64,000 nt of DNA. Origin: Deltaproteobacteria bacterium (GTDB lineage: Bacteria > Myxococcota_A > UBA9160 > UBA6930). The DNA lies in the NCBI GenBank assembly GCA_028817435.1, contig JAPPPQ010000015.1, positions 1-64,000 on the forward strand. Direction: 5' to 3'. The number at the start of each line of letters is the position of its first letter. Position 1 is the first letter of the stretch. Positions 31,903 through 39,423 of the stretch are shown here, in pieces. The notes under the pieces are model-generated. The model was not told where the DNA came from. It worked only from the letters and a program-made list of their open reading frames with translations, and did not search any database. Made by a program: the position numbers and the translations under genes.

Positions 31903-32226
31903 TCAGCCCTCGCCCTGCTGCTGCAAATGCAGCGCGCGGGCCTGCTCGGCTTCGGCCTCGGGAATCATCCCCTTCTGCTGGTAGAGGCGCGAGAGGCCGG
32001 TGTGGGCCAGGGGGTCGTCGGGGGTGAGGGCGGTGAGCCGCAGCGCGGCCTCGATGGCGGAATCGAGCTCGCCGCTCTTTTCCAGCGCCATGGCCAGGCC
32101 GTTCCAGGCGATGGCGAAATTGGGGTCGGTTTCGACGGCGCGCCGGTAGCCTGCCACCGCCTCGGGCAGGCGGCCTGCGACATAGTGGGCAAAGGCCTCC
32201 CGGTAGATGGCGCGCGCTTCGCTCAT
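31903..32226 (-). CDS. Small TPR-repeat protein
   Basis: This 107-residue protein is made of three tetratricopeptide units: AIYREAFAHYVAGRLPEAVAGY, then NFAIAWNGLAMALEKSGELD and PLAHTGLSRLYQQKGMIPEA (fragments of consecutive repeats). It probably mediates protein contacts. It is the first gene of the seven-gene run that ends with eda. A perfect TATAAT ends 8 bases before its ATG, which places the transcription start at or next to the first codon. Partner and function are unknown. Confidence 0.8.
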   Translation of the reverse strand: MSEARAIYREAFAHYVAGRLPEAVAGYRRAVETDPNFAIAWNGLAMALEKSGELDSAIEAALRLTALTPDDPLAHTGLSRLYQQKGMIPEAEAEQARALHLQQQGEG

Positions 32227-32234
32227 AGCCCGTT

Positions 32235-32242
32235 ATTATAAT
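32235..32242. promoter_or_regulatory. Shared divergent -10 element (TPR/ED operon and sppA)
   Basis: The 8-base palindrome ATTATAAT contains TATAAT on both strands: 32237-32242 on plus for sppA and 32240-32235 on minus for the TPR gene. It is the only such AT-rich element in a GC-rich gap. No clear -35 was seen on either side, so divergent transcription from here is likely but not proven. Confidence 0.5.
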
Positions 32243-32305
32243 GGGGCGGCGGCGCGCCGTCCGCCGCGCGGCGGCGTGCCGCGCCGCAAATTCCGGGGAG
32301 GACTT

Positions 32306-34024
32306 ATGCGCAAATTCATCATCTTCCTGATTTTGCTCGGCGGGCTGGGCTATGCGGGCTGGTTCTTTCTGCTGGAAGAGCCGCAGATCGAGAGCGGCAG
32401 CACGCTGGTGTTGAAGCTGGAAGGCGAGTATGTGGAGGACAGCGTGAGCGCGCTGAGCCAGCTCATCGGCTCGCCGCCGCAATCGCTGGTGGGGCTGCTC
32501 TCGCAGCTTCGCCGGGCCGAGGGCGATTCGCGCATTGAGCGCGTGCTGTTGCGCGTGCGCCACCTGGATATCGGTTGGGGCCAGGGTGGCGAGATCCGCG
32601 AGGCGCTGCGCGCGCTCTCCGAGGCGAAGGAGACCGTGGCGCTGCTCGAATACGAGGGCTACGGCAACCTCGAATATTATGTGGCCAGCGCGGCAGACCG
32701 CGTAATTGCCAACCCCGCCGCCAGCACGCCCTTCGTCGGCCTGGCCGCCGAGTTCCTGTTCCTCGGCGAGAGCTTCGAGAAGCTCGGCATTGAGTTCGAG
32801 TATGAGCGCATCGGCCGCTACAAGAGCGCCGTCGAGGGCTTCGCCGGCCGCCGCATGAGCGACGCCAACCGCGAGATGCAGACCGCGCTGCTCGACGCCA
32901 TGGAGGCGCGCTTCCTCTCGCAAATTGCCGCCGCCCGCGGCGTGGAGGAAGAGCAGCTGCGCGCCGCCGTGGCCGCCGCCCCCACCTCTCCCCGGGGCAT
33001 GCGCGAGCACGCGCTGGTGGATTCCGTATCGGACTACGCCGAGGTGCTGCGCGATCTGGGCAATCCGGCGCTGGTGGACGGCGAAACCTGGGCCCGGGCT
33101 GCGTCCGAAGCAGAGAGCGCCACGCCTCCCCACCGCATCGCCCTGATCTACGGCAGCGGCGTGGTGGTGACCGGCGAGGCCAACCCCCGCAGCGGGCAGG
33201 TGATGGCCTCGGACACGCTGGCCGAGGCGCTGCGCGAAGCCTCGCGGGACGACGGCATCAAGGCCATCGTTTTGCGCATCAACAGCCCGGGCGGCTCGCC
33301 GCTGGCTTCGGAGATGATCTGGCGCGCCGTCCGCGCGGCGCGGACCGAGGGCAAGCCCGTCATCGTCTCCATGTCGGATCTGGCGGCCTCCGGCGGTTAC
33401 TATGTGGCCAGCGCGGCGGACCGCATCGTGAGCCGCCCCGAAACGCTCACCGGCTCCATCGGCGTCTTCGTGCTGCGCCCGGTGCTGGCCGGGCTCTTCG
33501 ACAAGCTGGGCGTCGGCGTGGATTCCCTCACCCGGGGCGAGCACGCAGATATGCTGCTGCTCTCCGCGCCGCTCTCCCCCGAATCCCGCGCTGTGCTGCG
33601 CCGGGATGTGGCGGCGCTCTACGAGACCTTTCTCACCCGCGTGGCCGAAGGCCGCGGCATGGAGCGCGATGCGGTGGACGCCGTGGGCCGGGGCCGCGTC
33701 TGGACCGGCGATCAGGCGCTGGCCCTCGGTCTGGTGGACCGCCTCGGCGGCCTGCGCGAGGCCGTGGCGCTGGCGCTGGAACAGGTGGGCGTCAAGCCCG
33801 ATGCCGAGGTGACGCTGGTGGAGTTCCCGCGCCCGCGGCCCTTCCTGCAGCAGTTGGCCGATCTGGCGGCGCCGCGCTCCCCTTCCCTGGGGCTGGCCGA
33901 AGCCGGGCGCGCCGTGCCTTTGGCGCCGCTGCCCGCCTCGCTGCGGCGCTTGCTCCCCGGCGTGGCGCACCTGCAGCCCGGCGCGCCGCTGCTGCTGCCC
34001 ACCGCCTGGGTGGAAATCCGCTGA
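32306..34024 (+). CDS. sppA: Signal peptide peptidase SppA, 67K type
   Basis: SppA is a membrane-bound Ser-Lys protease that digests cleaved signal peptides. The 572-residue protein has an N-terminal anchor (FIIFLILLGGLGYAGWFFLL) and two tandem S49 domains. The predicted general base is Lys173 in RYKSAVEGF of the first domain and the nucleophile is Ser362 in LAASGGYYVASAADR of the second, as in the E. coli enzyme. GGGGAGG precedes ATG 32306. It is divergent from the TPR/ED operon and overlaps the next gene as CTGA. Confidence 0.95.
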   Translation: MRKFIIFLILLGGLGYAGWFFLLEEPQIESGSTLVLKLEGEYVEDSVSALSQLIGSPPQSLVGLLSQLRRAEGDSRIERVLLRVRHLDIGWGQGGEIREALRALSEAKETVALLEYEGYGNLEYYVASAADRVIANPAASTPFVGLAAEFLFLGESFEKLGIEFEYERIGRYKSAVEGFAGRRMSDANREMQTALLDAMEARFLSQIAAARGVEEEQLRAAVAAAPTSPRGMREHALVDSVSDYAEVLRDLGNPALVDGETWARAASEAESATPPHRIALIYGSGVVVTGEANPRSGQVMASDTLAEALREASRDDGIKAIVLRINSPGGSPLASEMIWRAVRAARTEGKPVIVSMSDLAASGGYYVASAADRIVSRPETLTGSIGVFVLRPVLAGLFDKLGVGVDSLTRGEHADMLLLSAPLSPESRAVLRRDVAALYETFLTRVAEGRGMERDAVDAVGRGRVWTGDQALALGLVDRLGGLREAVALALEQVGVKPDAEVTLVEFPRPRPFLQQLADLAAPRSPSLGLAEAGRAVPLAPLPASLRRLLPGVAHLQPGAPLLLPTAWVEIR

Positions 34025-34887
34025 GCCCCGAGGCCCCGCCCCGCGCCGCACCGGCGGCAGCCCCGGCGCAAATTGCCGCCGAAGATGGCGTGCTGCTCTG
34101 CGCCGAAGCCCACGGCGCGGGCGAGCCGCTGATTCTCTCGCCGGGCTTTTGCCAAACCCGGGAGAACTTCCGCCCGCAGGTCGCGCCTCTCACCACCGCC
34201 GGCTTCCGCGTCATTCTCTGGGACTACCGGGGCCACGGCCAGAGCGATGCACCGGCAGATCCCGCCGCCTACAGCATGGAGCGGGTGACCGGCGATTTGC
34301 GCTGCGTGCTGGACTGGGCCGCGCCGGGGCAGCGCGCCGTGGTGGGCGGGCTTTCCTTCGGCGGGCTGGCATCGCAGCACTTTGCGCTGGCCCACCCGGA
34401 GCGGGTGAGCGCGCTGCTGCTCATTGCCAGCGGCCCGGGCTTCAAGCGCGCCGAGGCCCAGGCCGCCTGGCAGGGGCAGGTGGAGCGGACGGCGGCCTAT
34501 CTGGAGCGGCGCGGGTTTGCCGGCTACGCCGCCGGCCCGGCCGGCCCCGCCGCCATTGGCCTGCGCCCGGAACTGCCGGCGGCGCAGGCCGCCGCCCGCG
34601 CCATCGAGGCTCAGAGCCCGCAGGGCGTCGCCCACTTCGGCCGCCGCGTGGCCGGCCCCGCCCCCGCCACGCTGGACCGGCTCGCCGAACTCGCCATGCC
34701 CGCTTTGGTGCTGGTGGGCGCCCTGGACCGGGATTACACGCGGGCCGCCGAGGTAATGGCCGCCCGGCTGCCCAACGCCCGCCATGTGGTAATCGAAGCG
34801 GCCGGCCACTGCGTCAACCTCGAGCGCGCCGCCGAATTCAACCGCGCCGTCCTCGACTTCCTGCAGAGCCGCCCGGCCCCCGCCTGA
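34021..34887 (+). CDS. Alpha/beta hydrolase, probable CTG start
   Basis: This alpha/beta-hydrolase-fold enzyme has DYRGHGQSD, the nucleophile elbow GLSFGG, an acid in ALDRD and the catalytic His in EAAGHCVNLE. Substrate is unknown. The ORF track starts at GTG 34090 (263 residues of product), which removes most of the first beta strand (IAAEDGVLLCAEAHG). The frame is open to a CTG at 34021 that overlaps the sppA stop as CTGA, with GGTGGA upstream; this gives 288 residues and a complete fold. It would be co-translated with sppA. Confidence 0.85.
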   Translation: MSPEAPPRAAPAAAPAQIAAEDGVLLCAEAHGAGEPLILSPGFCQTRENFRPQVAPLTTAGFRVILWDYRGHGQSDAPADPAAYSMERVTGDLRCVLDWAAPGQRAVVGGLSFGGLASQHFALAHPERVSALLLIASGPGFKRAEAQAAWQGQVERTAAYLERRGFAGYAAGPAGPAAIGLRPELPAAQAAARAIEAQSPQGVAHFGRRVAGPAPATLDRLAELAMPALVLVGALDRDYTRAAEVMAARLPNARHVVIEAAGHCVNLERAAEFNRAVLDFLQSRPAPA

Positions 34888-34911
34888 CCCGGCCCCCCGC
34901 TCCGGACGCGC

Positions 34912-36585
34912 TCAGCCCGTCTCTGCCGCCGGAGGGCTTAGCAGGGTGGGCAGGCCCTCTTGCACCCGGTCGTTTTCGCGCTCTGCCCGGCGGAACACAG
35001 ACTCTGCCAGCGGCAGGCGCGGCCGCTGTCCCGCCAGCAAATCTTCGATGGTGGCGATTTGTATGCGCGGAATGCCGCCGAAGTGCGCACTCTCGTAGAT
35101 TCCTGCGGCCGCAGCTTCTGCGCGCATTGGTGCAGTTGGCTCTTTCAATGTGACAAAGATGCCGAGCGGCGCGTTTTCGCGCTCCATCACACCCTTCAAA
35201 TCGCGGATCATCGCAACCCCGATATTTGCGCCGCCCTTTACCGAAACGATGACGCGGCCGGTGCGGCGCTTGTCTTCGCGGAAATAAATCAACCCGTCTA
35301 TGCCGCCGTCTGCGCCTTTCTTCTGGGCCTGGTAGGGAATTGCGTCGAGCAGCGAGAGCGCCCACCACTGAAACTGGTATTTGTCCCGGGCAGCCAGGGC
35401 CTTCGCTCCGGCGATATCCTTCGGCGTTCCGTGGACTTCGTAGTGCACACCCGGGAAGGCGTCTTTCAGGCGCTTTTCCACCAGCGAAATGGCGAGATGG
35501 GTGATGTCCATGCCAATCCAGGCGCGCTGCAATTTTTGCGCGGCGTGCACCGTGGTGCCGCAGCCACAGAAAGGATCCAGGATGAGATCGCCGGGACTGG
35601 AACTGGTTTCAATGATGCGTTCGAGCAGCGCCAGCGGTTTCTGCGTCCGGTAGCCCAGCCGCTCCCGCGCCTGGGAATTGATGGGGGCGATGTCGTCCCA
35701 CAGCGCCTGCAGGGGCGCTCCCTTGGCCTCGTCCAGATAGCGCTTCAAGCGAATCCCGCCGCTGCGCGTGAAGTGCAGGCGATTTTCCCGATGCAGACGC
35801 CGCATGGTTTCGATGGGGTAGCGCCACAGCGAAGTGACGCCCTCGAATTCGTATTCGTAGCCGCCGCCCGAGAGGCCCTTCGCCGTCAGATTGTCGTCCT
35901 GCCATTTTCGCCCGTCCGGGTCGGAGAAGCGAAAACGCTTCAGATATTTCTCCGTGTATTGCGCATGAACGGAATTCCAGGTGCGCTGCTCGCTCTTTCC
36001 GTAGAAAAGCAGGGTGTCTGTGTTGCGGCCAAAGCGCCTGGAATCGCTGTGCGCCGAAGTTCGCTTCCATGTCACTTCGTTCAGGAAGTGGCGCGCGCCG
36101 AATATGGCGTCCATCAGTATCTTCAGGTAGTGACTGGCCGTTGAGTCGCAGTGCAGGTAAATGGAGCCCTCGAGTTTCAGAACGCGATGCAATTCCAGCA
36201 GCCGCACGGCCATCATCACCAGATAGGCCATCATGTCGTTCACACCGAGGAAAGAGCGCATGGCCCGCACCATTTCGGAAACCTGCGTGTTTCCGCTTTT
36301 CAGAATCTCCGCGTAAGCGCGCTCGCTCTCGTTTCCCCAGTGCCAGGTATCCTCGAAAGCGAGAACCTGTGACTGGCTCTTACCCCCCCCCCCCCCAGGG
36401 GAGAATTCGCTAAACAAAACATTGTAGTTGGCGTTGCTGTTGAAAGGCGGATCCAGGTAAATCAAATCCACGCTCTCGCTGGAGATGGCATCGCGCAGCA
36501 CGGCGAGATTGTCTCCGTAGTAGAGGCGGTTTGCGGGCGGGGTTTCCACGGGGGCAAGGGTATCGCCCCCGCGCGCCGCCCGCAC
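34912..36585 (-). CDS. DNA N6/N4 methyltransferase fused to an Mrr-like endonuclease domain
   Basis: This 557-residue protein has motif IV IYLDPPFNSN at residue 44, motif I LDPFCGCGTT near residue 335, and a long central target-recognition region: a beta-type modification methylase. The C-terminal domain (about 410-530) has GADGGIDGLIYF and VIVSVKGGANIG, matching the PD-(D/E)XK Mrr/restriction fold, so the chain may modify and cut DNA. The coding strand contains a run of 14 G (Gly64-Gly68) 15 residues after motif IV. Gain or loss of one G would truncate the protein, as in phase-variable mod genes. It is in frame here. GTG 36585 has GGAGAA 11 bases upstream. Confidence 0.85.
   Translation of the reverse strand: MRAARGGDTLAPVETPPANRLYYGDNLAVLRDAISSESVDLIYLDPPFNSNANYNVLFSEFSPGGGGGKSQSQVLAFEDTWHWGNESERAYAEILKSGNTQVSEMVRAMRSFLGVNDMMAYLVMMAVRLLELHRVLKLEGSIYLHCDSTASHYLKILMDAIFGARHFLNEVTWKRTSAHSDSRRFGRNTDTLLFYGKSEQRTWNSVHAQYTEKYLKRFRFSDPDGRKWQDDNLTAKGLSGGGYEYEFEGVTSLWRYPIETMRRLHRENRLHFTRSGGIRLKRYLDEAKGAPLQALWDDIAPINSQARERLGYRTQKPLALLERIIETSSSPGDLILDPFCGCGTTVHAAQKLQRAWIGMDITHLAISLVEKRLKDAFPGVHYEVHGTPKDIAGAKALAARDKYQFQWWALSLLDAIPYQAQKKGADGGIDGLIYFREDKRRTGRVIVSVKGGANIGVAMIRDLKGVMERENAPLGIFVTLKEPTAPMRAEAAAAGIYESAHFGGIPRIQIATIEDLLAGQRPRLPLAESVFRRAERENDRVQEGLPTLLSPPAAETG
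36383..36396 (-). repeat. Poly-G(14) tract inside the methyltransferase gene
   Basis: On the coding (minus) strand 14 consecutive G bases encode five glycines in a loop. No other homopolymer of this size was seen in the window. It is a slippage-prone tract and the candidate on/off switch for the gene. Confidence 0.85.
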
Positions 36586-36617
36586 AATCGCCTATTCTCC
36601 ACCGGGCGGGAGGTGCG

Positions 36618-37163
36618 GTGAAGATTTTCGAGGCGCTGGACGAGGCGCTGTGCGAGTGGATCGCGCGGCAGCGGGTGTTCTTCGTGGCGACGGCGCCGGG
36701 GGGCGCGGCGGGGCATATCAATTGCTCGCCCAAGGGACTCGATTCGCTGCGCGTGCTGGGGCCGCGCGAGGTGGCCTATCTGGATTTCACCGGCAGCGGC
36801 GCGGAGACCATCGCCCATTTGCGCGACAACGGGCGCATTGTGCTGATGTTCTGCGCCTTCGAAGGGCCGCCGCGCATTTTGCGCCTGCACGGCCGCGGCG
36901 AAGCGGTCGAGCCGCCGCACCCCGATTACCCGGCGCTTGCCGCGCGCTTGCCGCGCGCCGCCGAGCCGCGCTGCATTGTGCGCGTGGCGGTGCAGCGCAT
37001 CGCCGATAGCTGCGGCTACGGCGTGCCGCTCATGTCTTTCGAGGCAGAGCGCGCGCAGCTTCCCGCCTGGTGCGAGCGCAAGGGCCCGGACGGGCTGCGC
37101 GATTACCAGCGCGCCCACAACCTCCAGAGCCTCGACGGCCTTCCCGCTCTGCGCGGCGGATGA
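36618..37163 (+). CDS. Pyridoxamine 5'-phosphate oxidase-family flavin protein
   Basis: This 181-residue protein has the split-barrel flavin-binding fold: FFVATAPGGAAGHINCSPKG, VLGPREVAYLDFTGSG, ETIAHLRDNGRIVLMFCAF and ILRLHGRGEAV (consecutive strands). These are the signatures of the PNPOx-like subgroup that typically binds FMN or F420 and has no assigned substrate. GTG 36618 follows GGGAGG. It is divergent from the methyltransferase gene, 32 bases away, and convergent with thiI. Confidence 0.85.
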   Translation: MKIFEALDEALCEWIARQRVFFVATAPGGAAGHINCSPKGLDSLRVLGPREVAYLDFTGSGAETIAHLRDNGRIVLMFCAFEGPPRILRLHGRGEAVEPPHPDYPALAARLPRAAEPRCIVRVAVQRIADSCGYGVPLMSFEAERAQLPAWCERKGPDGLRDYQRAHNLQSLDGLPALRGG

Positions 37164-37169
37164 GCGCCG

Positions 37170-38651
37170 TCAGCGCTTCGCGCTTTCGGCTTCGGCGTAG
37201 AGGCGCAGGGCGCGGGCGCCGCCCCGGAAGTGCAGGGCGTGCAGGCCGCGCTGCTGCATACGCTCGGCCAAGTGGGCGCTCTTCAGGCCGAACTCGCAGT
37301 AGAGCAGGTAGCTGCGCCCGGTGGCGAAGGCGGAGTGGGCGTCCAGGGCGCGGGCGAAATCGAGCTGCAGCGCGCCGGGGTAGTGCCAGCGCTCGAACTC
37401 CGGGCGGCTGCGCAGATCCAGCACCACCGCGCCGGGGGGCACCGCGCAGGTCTCAATCTCCGGCAGGCCGGTCTCTTCGGGATCCACGCTGCGCAGGTCC
37501 AGGCGCTCCCGCGCCGCCACCGCCCTGGCCAGCAGCGCGGGGTCCAGCTCCGCCTCTTGGTCTTCGATGATGGCGCGGCGCGCGGCGGTGGTGGGGCGGC
37601 GCGGAACCAGCGCGCAGTATTCATCCACCACGGCGGAGAGCGGGCCGGTGCCGATGCGGTTCGCCAGCGCGATGATCTCGTCCTTGTTCGCGCCTACCAG
37701 CGGGCGCAAAATGGGCAGCTCGCAAGCGGCGCCGATGGTCTGCAGGTTGGCGAGAGTTTGCGAGGACACCTGCCCCAGCGCCTCGCCGGTGGCGATGGCG
37801 CGTGCGCCGGTCTCCGTTGCCACGGCTTCGGCGGCGCGCAGCATTTGCCGCTTCAGAATTACCTGCCAGTAGCGCGGCTCGGTCTTCGCCTGCAGCTCGC
37901 GCGATACTTCCCCGAAATCAATGGCGTGCAGCACCGGGCGCGCGCCGTAGTTCCAGGCGCGGGCCAGCGCGTGCACCACCCGCAGCGCGCCGAGCCGATG
38001 GCCGAAGCCGCCCAGGTTGCAGAAGATGTATTCCAGCTCGATTCCGCGCCGCGCGAGCTGCCAGGCGGCCACCGGCGAATCGAAGCCGCCTGAAACCAGC
38101 GCGGCGGCGCGGCCGCCGCTGCCCAGCGGCAGGCCGCCCGGCCCCGGGAGGCTGTCGCAGAAGAAGTAGGCGCTGCCCTCGTAGAGCTCGACGCCGCAGG
38201 TCACCTCCGGGTCGCCCAGATCTACCCGCGCCGCGCCGGGCCGCAGCCGCTCGCCCAGCGCAATCTCCACCTCGCGCCCGCGAAAATGGCCGCGCCCCCG
38301 GCCCGCGCGGCCGCCCACGCGCCGGGCGCGCACGGCGAAGCGCCGCCCGGCCACGCGCCCGGCGAAGTGCCGCGCGCCCTGCTCCACCACCTCCGCCAGG
38401 CTCGCCGCCGGGCCGCGCCAGGCGGGGGAGACCGATTGCAGGCCGAAGACATGGGCCAGCGCCGCCGCCGCGGCCGGGGCGGCCCCGGCGTCCCGGACGC
38501 GCACGAAGAGGCGGTCGTGGCGGCGCAGCGCCTCTCCCGCCAGGCCCTCGCAGGCCAGGGCGTCGCGGATGTTGTGCAGCAGCCGTGCTGCAAACTGCCG
38601 CCGCGTCCCCCGGGCCTTGGTCGAGACCTCGCCGGAGAGGCGCAGCAGCAC
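37170..38651 (-). CDS. thiI: tRNA sulfurtransferase ThiI with rhodanese domain
   Basis: ThiI makes 4-thiouridine at tRNA position 8 and can supply sulfur for thiamine. The 493-residue protein has an N-terminal ferredoxin-like and THUMP region (LRLSGEVSTKARGTRRQF), the PP-loop LVSGGFDSPVAAWQ, a Cys in VDEYCALVPRRPTT, and a C-terminal rhodanese domain with active Cys in LLYCEFGLKS, so the E. coli-type long form is complete. GTG 38651 is chosen because GGGAG lies 7 bases upstream and it begins at the conserved strand; the ORF track extension to 38858 is low-complexity. Confidence 0.92.
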   Translation of the reverse strand: MLLRLSGEVSTKARGTRRQFAARLLHNIRDALACEGLAGEALRRHDRLFVRVRDAGAAPAAAAALAHVFGLQSVSPAWRGPAASLAEVVEQGARHFAGRVAGRRFAVRARRVGGRAGRGRGHFRGREVEIALGERLRPGAARVDLGDPEVTCGVELYEGSAYFFCDSLPGPGGLPLGSGGRAAALVSGGFDSPVAAWQLARRGIELEYIFCNLGGFGHRLGALRVVHALARAWNYGARPVLHAIDFGEVSRELQAKTEPRYWQVILKRQMLRAAEAVATETGARAIATGEALGQVSSQTLANLQTIGAACELPILRPLVGANKDEIIALANRIGTGPLSAVVDEYCALVPRRPTTAARRAIIEDQEAELDPALLARAVAARERLDLRSVDPEETGLPEIETCAVPPGAVVLDLRSRPEFERWHYPGALQLDFARALDAHSAFATGRSYLLYCEFGLKSAHLAERMQQRGLHALHFRGGARALRLYAEAESAKR

Positions 38652-38904
38652 CAGCGCTCCCTGCGAATCCCCTGCCACCCGGGCAGAGTAGGCGCGCCCC
38701 GCGCCCTCCGCCGCGCCCGGCCTTCCCGCCGGGGGGGCCGCCCCCTGCCGGGCCCTTTGCGGCGGCCTCATTTTTCCCCTTGCGCGCGGCGGCCAAAGGG
38801 CAGACAATAGGGGGCAGCGGGCGCCTCGGCGGGCCACCCCCCGGCCACGGCGAGGCAAGGCGCAGCGGGCGCCGCCGGTTCATCGGGGGACCGGGAGACG
38901 AGCG

Positions 38905-39393
38905 GTGAAGCACTTCAATCCCTTCAAGTGGGCCCTTCTCGCAATGGTTGTGGTGGGACTCGGCGCGGGCTGCGTCGTGCCGCCGGCCGATACCGGCGAG
39001 TTCCAGACCGGATTCGACCAGGAGGCCGAGGAGTCCACCCCCACCCCCACCCGGGAAGTGGCGGACCTTTCGGCGATCTACTTCGACTTCGACCGGTCGC
39101 GGATCCGCGACGATCAGAAGCCCACCCTGCGCGAGAATGTCGCCGTGATTCAGGAGGCGTCCTGGAAGGTCGTCGTCGAGGGACACTGCGACGAGCGGGG
39201 CAGCGACGAATACAACCTCGCCCTGGGCGAGCGCCGCGCCAATGCGGTGCGCCAGTATCTGGTGGACAGCGGCGTGGAGCGCGGGCGCATTGACACCGTG
39301 AGCTACGGCGAAGCGCGCCCGGCGGTGCAGGGCAACGGCGAGGCGGTGTGGAGCTACAACCGCCGCGCCGAATTCCGCATGGTGGAGGAGTAG
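38905..39393 (+). CDS. pal: Peptidoglycan-associated lipoprotein Pal
   Basis: Pal is an outer-membrane lipoprotein that binds peptidoglycan and the Tol system. The 162-residue protein has a lipobox LGAGC with Cys at about 23, a Thr/Pro linker, and an OmpA_C domain: YFDFDRSRIRDDQK, then VEGHCDERGSDEYNLALGE with the diaminopimelate-binding Asp/Arg region. GTG 38905 follows GGGAGACGAG. No tolQRAB genes are beside it. The 253-base gap upstream holds only a weak promoter-like TTGCGC...GACAAT (38780-38808). Confidence 0.93.
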   Translation: MKHFNPFKWALLAMVVVGLGAGCVVPPADTGEFQTGFDQEAEESTPTPTREVADLSAIYFDFDRSRIRDDQKPTLRENVAVIQEASWKVVVEGHCDERGSDEYNLALGERRANAVRQYLVDSGVERGRIDTVSYGEARPAVQGNGEAVWSYNRRAEFRMVEE

Positions 39394-39423
39394 GCCGGCG
39401 GCGCACCCGGCGCCAATCCCACC

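Noticed and set aside
30749-34051. Minus-strand 1100-codon ORF
   Set aside because: Only its last 160 codons (the VOC protein) are real; the rest is antisense to sppA and out of frame with the methyltransferase and TPR genes.
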